Shown piece after piece: positions 41,212 to 49,369 of a stretch of 64,000 bases of DNA. The position numbers and the translations under genes are program-made. The DNA is taken from NCBI GenBank assembly GCA_964528055.1, contig CAZGQM010000009.1, positions 62,001-126,000 of the forward strand, read 5' to 3'. This stretch comes from Geoanaerobacter sp964528055. GTDB lineage: Bacteria; Desulfobacterota; Desulfuromonadia; Geobacterales; DSM-12255. A model generated the notes under the pieces. That model worked only from the letters and a program-made list of their open reading frames with translations, made no database searches and was not told the origin of the DNA. Position 1 is the first letter of the stretch. Each line of letters begins with the position of its first letter.

Positions 41212-43209
41212 ATGTCCAGAATCGGCGTATTCGTCTGCCACTGTGGTGAAAACATCTCACGCACCGTTGACGTGGATCAGGTAACCAAGGCCGCCGCAGG
41301 CTTGAGCGGGGTCGCCTACGCATGCGACTACAAATACATGTGTTCCGACCCCGGCCAGACGCTCCTCAAAAAAGCAGTTACGGAGCACAACCTGGAAGGT
41401 ATCGTAGTTGCCGCATGCTCCCCCCGGATGCACGAAAAAACTTTCAGAAAAGCTGCTGAAAGCGCCGGACTGAACCCCTTCCTTGTGGAGATGGCCAACA
41501 TCCGCGAGCACTGCTCCTGGGTTCACGAGGACAAGATTGAGGCGACAGCCAAGGCCATTGACATTGTCACCATGCTCGTAGAACGGGTAAAGAGAAACAA
41601 GAAACTGATACCGATCACTGTACCGGTAACCAAGAGGGCGCTCATTATCGGGGGCGGCATTGCCGGAATCCAGGCTGCCTTGGACATTGCCGACTGCGGT
41701 CATCAGGTCGTCCTAGTAGAGCGCGAGCCCTCAATAGGGGGGCACATGGCCCAGCTCTCCGAGACCTTCCCGACCCTTGACTGCTCACAGTGCATCATGA
41801 CCCCCAAGATGGTCGACGTTGCCAACCATCCCAATATAACCCTCCACACCTACAGTGAAGTCGAACAGATCGACGGCTACATCGGCAACTTCCAGATCAC
41901 CATCCGGAAAAAGGCCAGAAGCGTCGACATGGACAAATGCACCGGCTGCGGCATCTGCATGGCCAAGTGCCCGCAGAAAAAGATCCCTAACTCCTTCGAC
42001 CGGGAGATGGGAATGCGCCCAGCAATCTATGTTCCGTTCCCCCAGGCAGTCCCCAACACCCCTGTTATTGACCGGGCAAACTGCACCTGGTTCAAGACCG
42101 GCAAATGCGGCGTCTGCGCCAAGGTCTGCGGCCCCGGCGCCATTGATTACGCTCAGGAAGACATCCTCGTAACCGAACCGGTCGGCGCTATTGTAGTCGC
42201 CACCGGATTCGAACTCTACAGCATCACAGAAAAACCCAAAGGCTCCCCAATCAAAGGGTATGGCGAGTTCGGCCATGGCAACCTCCCGGATGTCATCGAC
42301 GGCATGACCTTCGAGCGCTTAGCCTCTGCCTCCGGCCCCACCGGCGGCAAAATCATCCGCCCCTCAGACGGCAAGGAACCTAAACAGGTAGTTTTTGTCC
42401 AGTGTGTAGGGAGCAGAGCTAGGGAAAAAGGAATATCTTACTGCTCCAAGATCTGCTGCATGTATACCGCCAAACACACCATGCTTTACAAGCACAAGGT
42501 CCATGACGGACAGGCCTATGTGTTCTTCATGGACGCCCGCACACCCGGCAAAGGGTATGACGAATTCTGGCGCCGTGCTGTGGAGGAAGAAGAAGCGGTC
42601 TACATCCGCGGCATGGTCAGTCGTCTCTACCAGAAAGGCGACAAGATCGTCGTAATGGGGAGCGATATCTCGGTCGGGGTTCAGGTCGAGATCGAAGCCG
42701 ACCTTGTGGTACTGGCCACCGCTGTCCAGGCGCGCACTGGTGCCGACACGCTCGCCCAGAAGCTCGGCATATCCTACGACAAATACAATTTCTACTCAGA
42801 GGCCCACGCCAAACTGAGGCCAGTGGAATGCGCCACCGCCGGGGTCTACCTTGCCGGTGCCTGCCAGGGGCCCAAAGATATACCGGACAGCGTCTCCCAG
42901 GCAAGTGCTGCCGCAGCTAAGGTTATGACCCTTTTCTCAAAGGATGAGCTGGAGCGAGAACCGATAATCGCCAAGGTGAACGAACGATTCTGTGCCGGTT
43001 GCTTCGCCTGCAAGAAGGTTTGCCCATACGGAGCAGTCGAAGAGAAAGAGATCAGAGACCGCCAGGGAAACATCATAAAGGTCGTCGCCTATGTCAACCC
43101 CGGTGTATGCGGCGGCTGCGGCACCTGCCAGGCTACCTGCCCGTCCAAGAGCGTGGAACTCGATGGCTATACAGATGAGCAAATAATGGCACAGATCGAG
43201 GCATTATAA
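41212..43209 (+). CDS. hdrA: Heterodisulfide reductase subunit A-like, FAD and multiple Fe-S
   Basis: Protein of 665 residues. The FAD-binding motif GGGIAGIQAALDIADCGHQV lies near 145. Ferredoxin-type clusters are at about 243 (CTGCGICMAKCPQ) and at the C-terminus (CAGCFACKKVCPYG and CGGCGTCQATCPS). HdrA is the flavin-based electron-bifurcating core that splits pairs of electrons between ferredoxin and the disulfide site. Starts at the base after the hdrB stop. Confidence 0.94.
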   Translation: MSRIGVFVCHCGENISRTVDVDQVTKAAAGLSGVAYACDYKYMCSDPGQTLLKKAVTEHNLEGIVVAACSPRMHEKTFRKAAESAGLNPFLVEMANIREHCSWVHEDKIEATAKAIDIVTMLVERVKRNKKLIPITVPVTKRALIIGGGIAGIQAALDIADCGHQVVLVEREPSIGGHMAQLSETFPTLDCSQCIMTPKMVDVANHPNITLHTYSEVEQIDGYIGNFQITIRKKARSVDMDKCTGCGICMAKCPQKKIPNSFDREMGMRPAIYVPFPQAVPNTPVIDRANCTWFKTGKCGVCAKVCGPGAIDYAQEDILVTEPVGAIVVATGFELYSITEKPKGSPIKGYGEFGHGNLPDVIDGMTFERLASASGPTGGKIIRPSDGKEPKQVVFVQCVGSRAREKGISYCSKICCMYTAKHTMLYKHKVHDGQAYVFFMDARTPGKGYDEFWRRAVEEEEAVYIRGMVSRLYQKGDKIVVMGSDISVGVQVEIEADLVVLATAVQARTGADTLAQKLGISYDKYNFYSEAHAKLRPVECATAGVYLAGACQGPKDIPDSVSQASAAAAKVMTLFSKDELEREPIIAKVNERFCAGCFACKKVCPYGAVEEKEIRDRQGNIIKVVAYVNPGVCGGCGTCQATCPSKSVELDGYTDEQIMAQIEAL

Positions 43210-43709
43210 TGCACGCGACCAAAGAACACCACGCATTCGAACCGAAGATTTTAGCCTTTGTCTGCACCTGGTGCACCTACGCCGGGGCAGACCTGGCCGG
43301 CACCAGCCGCCTGCAGTATCCTCCCAACGTCCGGGTGGTCAAGTTCCCCTGCACCGGCAGAATCGACCCTGTCTTCATCCTACGGGCCTTTCAAAAAGGT
43401 GCAGATGGAGTCCTCGTTTCCGGCTGCCATCCTGGAGATTGCCACTACATGGCCGGAAACTACCACGCAAGGAGGCGCTTTGCCGCCTTCCGGAAACTTC
43501 TGGAATTCGTCGGCGTTGACCTTGACCGTCTACAGTTCTCCTGGGTCTCGGCAGCTGAAGGGGGAAAATGGGTGGAAATGGTTACCGAACTCACAGAACG
43601 GGTAAGGACCATGGGACCGATGACCGAATTCAAGGAACTGGAACTGGAAGAGTGCTGGTCCGGCAAGCTTGATACACAGGAACTCAAAGAGACGTACAAC
43701 AGCATATAG
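43209..43709 (+). CDS. flxD: MvhD/FlxD-like iron-sulfur subunit
   Basis: Protein of 166 residues with the conserved cysteines of the MvhD family: FVCTWCTYAGADLAGTSR near the N-terminus and KFPCTGRI with SGCHPGDCHYMAGN in the middle. It bridges the electron-input module to HdrA. It overlaps the hdrA stop by one base. The presence of Flx-type partners downstream rather than hydrogenase genes supports the FlxD assignment. Confidence 0.9.
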   Translation: MHATKEHHAFEPKILAFVCTWCTYAGADLAGTSRLQYPPNVRVVKFPCTGRIDPVFILRAFQKGADGVLVSGCHPGDCHYMAGNYHARRRFAAFRKLLEFVGVDLDRLQFSWVSAAEGGKWVEMVTELTERVRTMGPMTEFKELELEECWSGKLDTQELKETYNSI

Positions 43710-43720
43710 ACGGGACCCGT

Positions 43721-44665
43721 ATGAACAAGACTGCACAGAATCCTGCCCCCCCCTTGGTCGACCTTTCCTATTACTCCGCCACTACCTCAGCGATTCGTAA
43801 GGAAGCTTCGGAGTTGCTGACAACCGGCGCTGTTGCTGCCGTTATCGGCTATGTGGCCGGACGACGAAAAGGAACCGCCATGCCTGCCGTGATCTCCGAT
43901 CCCGACCATGCTGATGACCTGATCTTCACCCCTGCCTGTCAGAACAACTTGGCCCTCTATCTTACCAAAGCAAAGAAGGAGATCAGGAAGAAAGGTAAGC
44001 TTGCCATCGTTGTCAAGGGTTGTGACCTCAAGGCTGTTGCCGGCCTCCTCGGTGAGAACCAGGAGAGGCGTGAGGATATCCATATCATCGGCATAGCCTG
44101 CGCCGGAGTGTATGGATCGAACTCCGAACGGACCCAACCGCTGACCGAGACCACCATTGCCAGAAAGTGCCGTGAATGCACGGTTCACCTCCCGGAAGGG
44201 GCTGACGTCGTTCTCGGGGTCCTGCCTGAGCTCCCTCTCCTAGAGCCGTACGAATCGGTGGAACTGGCAAGCCTAGAGTCAATGACCCCTGCCGAACGCT
44301 GGGCATTCTGGAAGGAGCATTTCTCACGATGCATCCGTTGCCTTGCCTGCCGACAGGTATGTCCCTTCTGTTTCTGCGAGCAGTGCCTATGCGACAGAAA
44401 CCGTCCACAGGCAGTAGATACCACCCCTCGACCTGCCGGCAATATGTCTTGGCACATCGTCCGCGCCATGCACCTTACCGGTAGATGCGCCGGATGCGCC
44501 GAATGCGAACGGGTTTGCCCCATGGATATCCCCTTGAATCTCCTGAACCGGAAGATGGCACAGGAAATGATGGAGCTGTACGGACATGAAGCAGGGATGT
44601 CCCCCAAGGAGAAAGGGCCACTGACGGATTACAAAGAGAACGACGATCAGAAGTTTATAAAATAA
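43721..44665 (+). CDS. Iron-sulfur protein of the Flx-Hdr complex
   Basis: Protein of 314 residues. The N-terminal two thirds (about 30-190) contain KKGKLAIVVKGCDLKAVAGL, like the coenzyme F420 hydrogenase beta family. The C-terminal third has two [4Fe-4S] motifs, CIRCLACRQVCPFCFCEQC near 208 and CAGCAECERVCPMD near 255. Probably FlxC or an equivalent electron-transfer subunit between the NAD(H) and HdrA modules. A palindromic repeat follows. Confidence 0.85.
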   Translation: MNKTAQNPAPPLVDLSYYSATTSAIRKEASELLTTGAVAAVIGYVAGRRKGTAMPAVISDPDHADDLIFTPACQNNLALYLTKAKKEIRKKGKLAIVVKGCDLKAVAGLLGENQERREDIHIIGIACAGVYGSNSERTQPLTETTIARKCRECTVHLPEGADVVLGVLPELPLLEPYESVELASLESMTPAERWAFWKEHFSRCIRCLACRQVCPFCFCEQCLCDRNRPQAVDTTPRPAGNMSWHIVRAMHLTGRCAGCAECERVCPMDIPLNLLNRKMAQEMMELYGHEAGMSPKEKGPLTDYKENDDQKFIK

Positions 44666-44674
44666 TTAGCAACT

Positions 44675-44734
44675 TAGGGGCGCTGCTTCCTGCGCCGTCG
44701 ATGTTGAACAAGGGCGCAGCAGGCAGCGCCCCTA
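44675..44734. repeat. REP-like intergenic palindrome
   Basis: Two GC-rich arms of about 22 bases (44675-44696 and 44712-44734) are complementary with a few mismatches: TAGGGGCGCTGC at one end and GCAGCGCCCCTA at the other. It sits inside the operon, between two genes, and overlaps a spurious upstream ATG of the next gene. It resembles dispersed palindromic repeats found in intergenic regions of many bacteria and may stabilise mRNA. Confidence 0.65.
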
Positions 44735-44745
44735 CAGGACTGACA

Positions 44746-45756
44746 ATGCCGAAAATCATAACCGAACAGAATCTGCACCTCCTCATTGACAGCATGCTAA
44801 AGGAGGGAGCCCGGGTGGTAGGGCCGAAACGGGCCGGAACCATGACCCTTTATGAGCCGCTTGCACAAGGGGATGAATTGATCGTTGGCCAGCTACCTCG
44901 CCGCTCGGCCAAGGAGACCTTCTTCCCGATCTGCGAAAACATCCTCACCTATGAGAAGAAAGAGGGGAAGATGACTGTTCAGGATGTTGATCCGGCCAGG
45001 TTTGCAGAGACAGTCCTGATCGGTGCACCCCCCTGCGATTCAGCGGCACCGGGGATTCTCGATGCAGTCTTCTCATGGGATTATAATGATGAGTTCTACC
45101 TAGAGCGGAGAAACAAGACCACCATCATCGGCATTGCCTGTACCAACTCAGACGATGCCTGTTTCTGTACTGCAGTCGGGCTTTCGCCCTCTGAGCATAA
45201 AGGCTCCGATCTCTTCCTTACTCCTCTTGAAGGAGGAGGGTATCTCTCTCAGCCAATCACCGGAAAGGGGGAAGCCCTCCTTGCCAAGTACCCCAACCTC
45301 TTCAGCGATGCTGGAAGCGCCAGAGCACTCACACTGGCAGAGCCCTCCATGACGGAACTTGACCTGAAGAAAATCAAAGCGTGGCTGGATACTAACTTTG
45401 AACACCCCCTTTGGGCGAATATTGCAGAACGTTGCGTTGGCTGCGGTGCCTGTGCATTCATCTGCCCGACGTGTCACTGTTTTGATATCAACGACGAGGG
45501 GAGCGAAGGCAAGGGGTGCCGTCGCAAGCACTGGGACGCATGCGGGTTTGCCAAGTTTACCAATCACGCCTCAGGGCACAACCCGAGGGACGTGCAGCCA
45601 GGTCGCTACAGAAACCGGATTATGCACAAGTTCAAATATTACGACGACAAGTTTGGCCAGACACTCTGCACCGGCTGCGGAAGGTGTATCCGTGCATGTC
45701 CCGTAGGGATCGATATCGCAGCTGTTCTGGAAGAAATCAACCGCCAGGAACCATAA
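44746..45756 (+). CDS. Iron-sulfur protein of the Flx-Hdr complex (AsrA-like)
   Basis: 336 residues from ATG at 44746 (MPKIITEQN), with AGGA seven bases upstream; the earlier ATG at 44701 falls inside the palindromic repeat and is unlikely. Two C-terminal [4Fe-4S] motifs are CVGCGACAFICPTCHC near 230 and CTGCGRCIRACPVG near 310. The fold resembles AsrA/HydB subunits, which pair with an AsrB/HydG-type flavoprotein such as the next gene. Probable FlxB, carrying electrons from NAD(P)H to the Hdr part. Confidence 0.85.
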   Translation: MPKIITEQNLHLLIDSMLKEGARVVGPKRAGTMTLYEPLAQGDELIVGQLPRRSAKETFFPICENILTYEKKEGKMTVQDVDPARFAETVLIGAPPCDSAAPGILDAVFSWDYNDEFYLERRNKTTIIGIACTNSDDACFCTAVGLSPSEHKGSDLFLTPLEGGGYLSQPITGKGEALLAKYPNLFSDAGSARALTLAEPSMTELDLKKIKAWLDTNFEHPLWANIAERCVGCGACAFICPTCHCFDINDEGSEGKGCRRKHWDACGFAKFTNHASGHNPRDVQPGRYRNRIMHKFKYYDDKFGQTLCTGCGRCIRACPVGIDIAAVLEEINRQEP

Positions 45757-45759
45757 TCT

Positions 45760-46605
45760 ATGTGTGATCAATCGAAAAATATCTACAAACCATATCTTGC
45801 CACCATCGACGCCATAGTTGACGAAACTCCGGACGTCCGAACCCTTCGCCTTGTCTTTCAGGATGAATATCTTCGCGACTCTTTCACCTTCAGGGCTGGA
45901 CAGTTCGCCGAATACTCTGCCTTCGGTTCAGGCGAGTCGACCTTCTGCATCGCCTCGGCGCCAACCAGAAAAGGATACATCGAATGCTGCTTCCGCAGCG
46001 TCGGTCGAGTGACAGAGGCCTTGCGACGCCTGGAGGTTGGTGAAACGGTCGGCGTACGCGGCCCGTATGGCAACTCCTTCCCAATCGAAGAGTTTTTTGG
46101 CAAGAGCCTGCTCTTCGTTGCCGGAGGAATTGCCCTGCCTCCCCTGCGGACTGTCATCTGGAACTGCCTCGACCTGCGGGAAAAGTTTAACGACATCACC
46201 ATAGTGTATGGCGCAAGAACGGAAAGCGATCTGGTCTACAAAAGGGAACTAAAGGAGTGGGAGGAACGGGGCGACGTACGACTGGTAAAGACCGTTGATC
46301 CCGGCGGCAATGGGCACGATTGGAACGGCAGGGTCGGCTTTGTCCCAACAATCCTTGAAGAAACGGCGCCGAGTTCAGAGAACACCATTGCCTTGGTCTG
46401 TGGTCCACCCATCATGATCAAGTTCACCCTGCCGGTGCTGGATAAGCTCGGTTTTACCGATGAAACCATCTACACCACTTTGGAGAACCGAATGAAGTGC
46501 GGCCTCGGCAAATGCGGCAGATGCAACGTTGGAAACGTCTACGTTTGCAAAGACGGGCCGGTATTTAGCGCTGCTCAGGTCAAGGCTATGCCTCAGGAGT
46601 TCTGA
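45760..46605 (+). CDS. flxA: FAD/NAD(P)-binding oxidoreductase subunit, FlxA-like
   Basis: Protein of 281 residues of the ferredoxin-NADP reductase fold. A FAD-binding domain (about 15-105) has FRAGQFAEYSAFGSGES and GVRGPYGNSFP; the NAD(P) domain (about 110-225) has LLFVAGGIALPPLRTVI and ALVCGPPIMIKFTLP. The C-terminal CGLGKCGRCNVG binds a [2Fe-2S] cluster, as in AsrB and dihydroorotate dehydrogenase electron-transfer subunits. It feeds electrons from NADH or NADPH into the complex. Last gene of the operon. Confidence 0.9.
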   Translation: MCDQSKNIYKPYLATIDAIVDETPDVRTLRLVFQDEYLRDSFTFRAGQFAEYSAFGSGESTFCIASAPTRKGYIECCFRSVGRVTEALRRLEVGETVGVRGPYGNSFPIEEFFGKSLLFVAGGIALPPLRTVIWNCLDLREKFNDITIVYGARTESDLVYKRELKEWEERGDVRLVKTVDPGGNGHDWNGRVGFVPTILEETAPSSENTIALVCGPPIMIKFTLPVLDKLGFTDETIYTTLENRMKCGLGKCGRCNVGNVYVCKDGPVFSAAQVKAMPQEF

Positions 46606-46898
46606 TTAATAAATCTGCTCACTCTCAGCACTCCTACAGGATAACACTGAGATTACCTACACCACCGTGACCCCTTACCACTCAGTTAACTCGAATCGCC
46701 AAACGCAAATCGAGCCGATCATTACGTACACCCCTTTTTCTCACAATAAAACCTTGCTTACGACTGGCCCGCCGCCACAGATTAGTGTATACTCACATTA
46801 TTGCCGGCCCTGCCAGCAGATTATCGACATGATTATGTACGTACCCCAGCAATACACTGAGGCATTGTTATCTGAAATGGCGCGAAAGGAGGTAAGAG

Positions 46899-47315
46899 AT
46901 GACGGAAGTTAAAGACGGCACAATTCTTCTGATAGAAGACAATTGTGACGACGAATTCCTGACAATTCGCACCTTGAAAAATATGGGATTCACAGATGTA
47001 ACCGTTGTCCGGGATGGACGAGAGGCGGTGACCATGCTATTGGGGGATGAAGCGGCAGGGATTCAGCCCAGAGTCGCAGTACCAAGATTTATCATCCTTG
47101 ACCTGCGACTTCCTAAACTTGACGGGCTTGAAGTGTTGAGGCAGTTGAGGGGAAATACCCGCACATCAATGCTGCCGGTATTTATCCTTACTTCATCTGA
47201 AGATCCGCATGACAAGGAGGTATGCAGAGAATTGAGTGCTCTGGCATTTATCCCCAAACCACTCTCAATCGATTCTTTTCGTAAATCACTGGAAAGCTCA
47301 GGTCTGAGCAGGTAA
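46899..47315 (+). CDS. Single-domain response regulator (Rcp1-like)
   Basis: Protein of 138 residues, a receiver domain only. ILLIEDNCDDEF holds the acidic pocket, LDLRLPKLDG the phosphorylated aspartate (near 67), TSSED the conserved threonine/serine and FIPKPLS the lysine. The long insertion before the phosphorylated strand (LLGDEAAGIQPRVAVPRF) is typical of Rcp1-like receivers that partner with phytochrome-type or other hybrid kinases. There is no output domain. A purine-rich AAAGGAGG precedes the start. It converges with the carbonic anhydrase gene, one base apart. Confidence 0.93.
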   Translation: MTEVKDGTILLIEDNCDDEFLTIRTLKNMGFTDVTVVRDGREAVTMLLGDEAAGIQPRVAVPRFIILDLRLPKLDGLEVLRQLRGNTRTSMLPVFILTSSEDPHDKEVCRELSALAFIPKPLSIDSFRKSLESSGLSR

Positions 47316-47316
47316 T

Positions 47317-47865
47317 CTAGCCAGGTAGCGCAGAGAGCCCTTCCTCAATAAACTGTTGTGCGTATTTGCCGTAGTTCTGTGGCGATTTCTTCAGCCATGC
47401 TATCTCATCAGACGACAAATCTCGCTTGTACCTTGCAGGAGCACCAACCCAAAGGGTATGCGGGGGGATGATCGTCCCTTCGGTCACCAGTGCCCGGGCG
47501 CCCACCAAAGCTCCGCAACCGACCACCGCCTTGTCCATAACCATTGCCTGCATCCCTATAAAGCAACCATCCTCCAGCGTGCACCCATGCAGAGTAACAC
47601 TGTGACCTACTGTAACATCATCACCGATGATCAGGGGCGCACCCGGATCTTCTGGATGTTTCCTGTGGGTTACATGAAGCATGGTCAGGTCCTGTACATT
47701 GCTCCGGCTGCCTATCCGTATGAAGTTCACGTCGCCACGTGCAACCACATTGTACCAGATGCTGCTCTGCGGCCCAATAGTCACGTCACCAATTATAACT
47801 GCGGTCTCGGCGATGAAAGCAGATGGGTCGACACTGGGCTTAATTCCCTGAAAAGGCCTTATCAT
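47317..47865 (-). CDS. Gamma-class carbonic anhydrase family protein
   Basis: 182 residues from ATG at 47865 (MIRPFQG), which has GGAG just upstream; the frame extends to 47916. The chain is a left-handed beta-helix of hexapeptide repeats (VIIGDVTIGPQSSIWYNVVA, VTVGHSVTLHG) with the metal-binding histidines in LHVTHRK and VGHSVTLHG. Such proteins reversibly hydrate CO2 or act as acyltransferases; many are uncharacterised. It lies 20 bases downstream of nadA on the same strand. Confidence 0.9.
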   Translation of the reverse strand: MIRPFQGIKPSVDPSAFIAETAVIIGDVTIGPQSSIWYNVVARGDVNFIRIGSRSNVQDLTMLHVTHRKHPEDPGAPLIIGDDVTVGHSVTLHGCTLEDGCFIGMQAMVMDKAVVGCGALVGARALVTEGTIIPPHTLWVGAPARYKRDLSSDEIAWLKKSPQNYGKYAQQFIEEGLSALPG

Positions 47866-47884
47866 AAAGACTCCTGATACCGTA

Positions 47885-48811
47885 TTAATCGCGGGGAATC
47901 GCCAACATCCGGTCAAGTGCCCGCTTTGCCGGGATTCGGATCCCTTCTGGCACCTTGACTATCGGCGACATGGAAAGCAGTGAATCACGGATATCTTCCA
48001 GTGACGTAAGTTTCATGTTTGGGCATATGAGGGCAGGCGATGCAATGATGAAATCCTTCTCAGGGCTATCCAGCTTGAGCCTGTATAGTATTCCGGCCTC
48101 TGTTCCGATAATGAATCGTCTTGCCTTGCTGTTACGGCACCAATCATACATACCGGATGTTGAACAGACATGGTCGGCCAAATCCACAACCGCAGGATTG
48201 CACTCGGGGTGGCAAATGAAGAGAGCGTCTGGGTACCTCTCCTTCAATCTGTTCACATCCTCAACCTTGAGCCGTTCATGGGTTGGACAATAGCCTTCCC
48301 AGAAATGGAAGATCTTGTCGGTACGCGCGGCTACAAACTGTCCAAGGTTTTTATCCGGTACGAAGATAACCTCCCGGTCTGCAAGCGAATTAACAACCTT
48401 CACCGCATTGGCAGACGTACAACAGATGTCGCTTACGGCTTTTACCGCAGCCGAGGAGTTCACATAGGTGACCACAGGAACATCTTTATGCTCCCCTTTG
48501 AATGCAATCAGCTCTTCAGCTGTAACCATGTCCGACATTGGGCAGCCTGCATCAAGCCTCGGCAGCAGCACCGTCTTCTCCGGGGAGAGGATGGCCGCCG
48601 ACTCAGCCATGAAATGAACTCCACAGAAGACTATCACTGAGGATTCCGTCTTGGCTGCCTCCAAGGATAGCCCCAGCGAATCACCCGTCAGGTCTGCGAT
48701 CTCCTGCACCTCGTCTCGCATGTAATTGTGCGCAAGCAAGACGGCGTTTCGTTCCTTGAGAAGGTCTCTGATTTCCTGCCTGATTCGAACTTCCATGGCT
48801 TCCTCGGGCAT
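47885..48811 (-). CDS. nadA: Quinolinate synthase A
   Basis: Protein of 308 residues; ATG at 48796 has a better placed GAGGA and may be the true start. It makes quinolinate from iminoaspartate and dihydroxyacetone phosphate for NAD synthesis. The three [4Fe-4S] cysteines are visible: VFCGVHFMAESA, SDICCTSANAVKV (Cys-containing) and later SGMYDWC-type and LICPNMKLTS segments. AHNYMRDEVQEIAD is the family start. Confidence 0.95.
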   Translation of the reverse strand: MPEEAMEVRIRQEIRDLLKERNAVLLAHNYMRDEVQEIADLTGDSLGLSLEAAKTESSVIVFCGVHFMAESAAILSPEKTVLLPRLDAGCPMSDMVTAEELIAFKGEHKDVPVVTYVNSSAAVKAVSDICCTSANAVKVVNSLADREVIFVPDKNLGQFVAARTDKIFHFWEGYCPTHERLKVEDVNRLKERYPDALFICHPECNPAVVDLADHVCSTSGMYDWCRNSKARRFIIGTEAGILYRLKLDSPEKDFIIASPALICPNMKLTSLEDIRDSLLSMSPIVKVPEGIRIPAKRALDRMLAIPRD

Positions 48812-49192
48812 ACGCGGCAGTTACTCTTAATGCCACGTGATGAAAAAGTAGTGATCAAACACCTTTTACAACCATAACTGGCTGTAATTACAAGCATATT
48901 CCCCTGCTTAGAGTGTTGTGAAATGTAGCATATTCTGTATCAGGTAAACAAGGCGAATTTAGCAAATCCATAAAGTCATTTTTATCTTCACATGTTAGTC
49001 GTGCTCTCTTGACAAAGGTAACTGCGTAGTGTACACAAAACCAACTTAAATTATCGTATGAAAATGTTGCTCCATCTGCCCAGAACTGCTGCAACAGTGA
49101 TCATAATCACAAATCTTATATCCATAAACATTTAGTCTGTCGGCGGAAGCTTATAATAACTATATATACCTGCGATTAATTAATTGACAGTA
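48812..49192. other. Non-coding region between nadA and riboswitch
   Basis: About 380 bases with no convincing gene. It must hold the nadA promoter (minus) and the promoter of the riboswitch transcript (plus); TTATAAT at 49151-49157 is a possible -10 box for the latter. Confidence 0.4.
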
Positions 49193-49279
49193 CTGTTTCC
49201 GAAGGGGTAAACCCAGGGCAACCTGGGGGCACAAAACCACGGTTCCTCATCTGAGGAAAGCCGGGTTGGCGAGAAACAG
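49193..49279 (+). ncRNA. GEMM-I (c-di-GMP-I) riboswitch aptamer
   Basis: P1 is CTGTTTC (49193-49199) pairing with GAAACAG (49273-49279). GGGTAAACC, then CAGG-GCAA-CCTG (a GNRA tetraloop stem), then GGGGCACAAAACCACGG match the conserved first arm; TTCCTC..GAGGAA and AAGCCGGGTTGGCG match the second arm. In the alignment to the Vc2 aptamer the ligand-contacting position 20 is G and position 47 is A, which predicts c-di-GMP rather than the cGAMP-selective GEMM-Ib variant found in Geobacter. Confidence 0.88.
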
Positions 49280-49338
49280 ATCCTCCAGAGAATTCCATGT
49301 GAATTCATAGATCTCGGAGGACTGTTTCTTTTTTTTTT
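49273..49338 (+). terminator. Riboswitch-controlled terminator
   Basis: GAAACAG-A-TCCTCC (49273-49286) can pair with GGAGGA-CTGTTTC (49316-49328), with an inner GAATTC/GAATTC stem, directly followed by a run of ten T residues. The GAAACAG strand is also the 3' strand of the aptamer P1, so the two structures exclude each other at their base. Confidence 0.82.
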
Positions 49339-49369
49339 GCATACCCCTCTGTCACTAAAGGAAATAAAC

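Noticed and set aside
46667..46912. Plus-strand frame of 81 codons before the lone response regulator
   Set aside because: No ribosome-binding site and low-complexity composition; it overlaps the start of the regulator.
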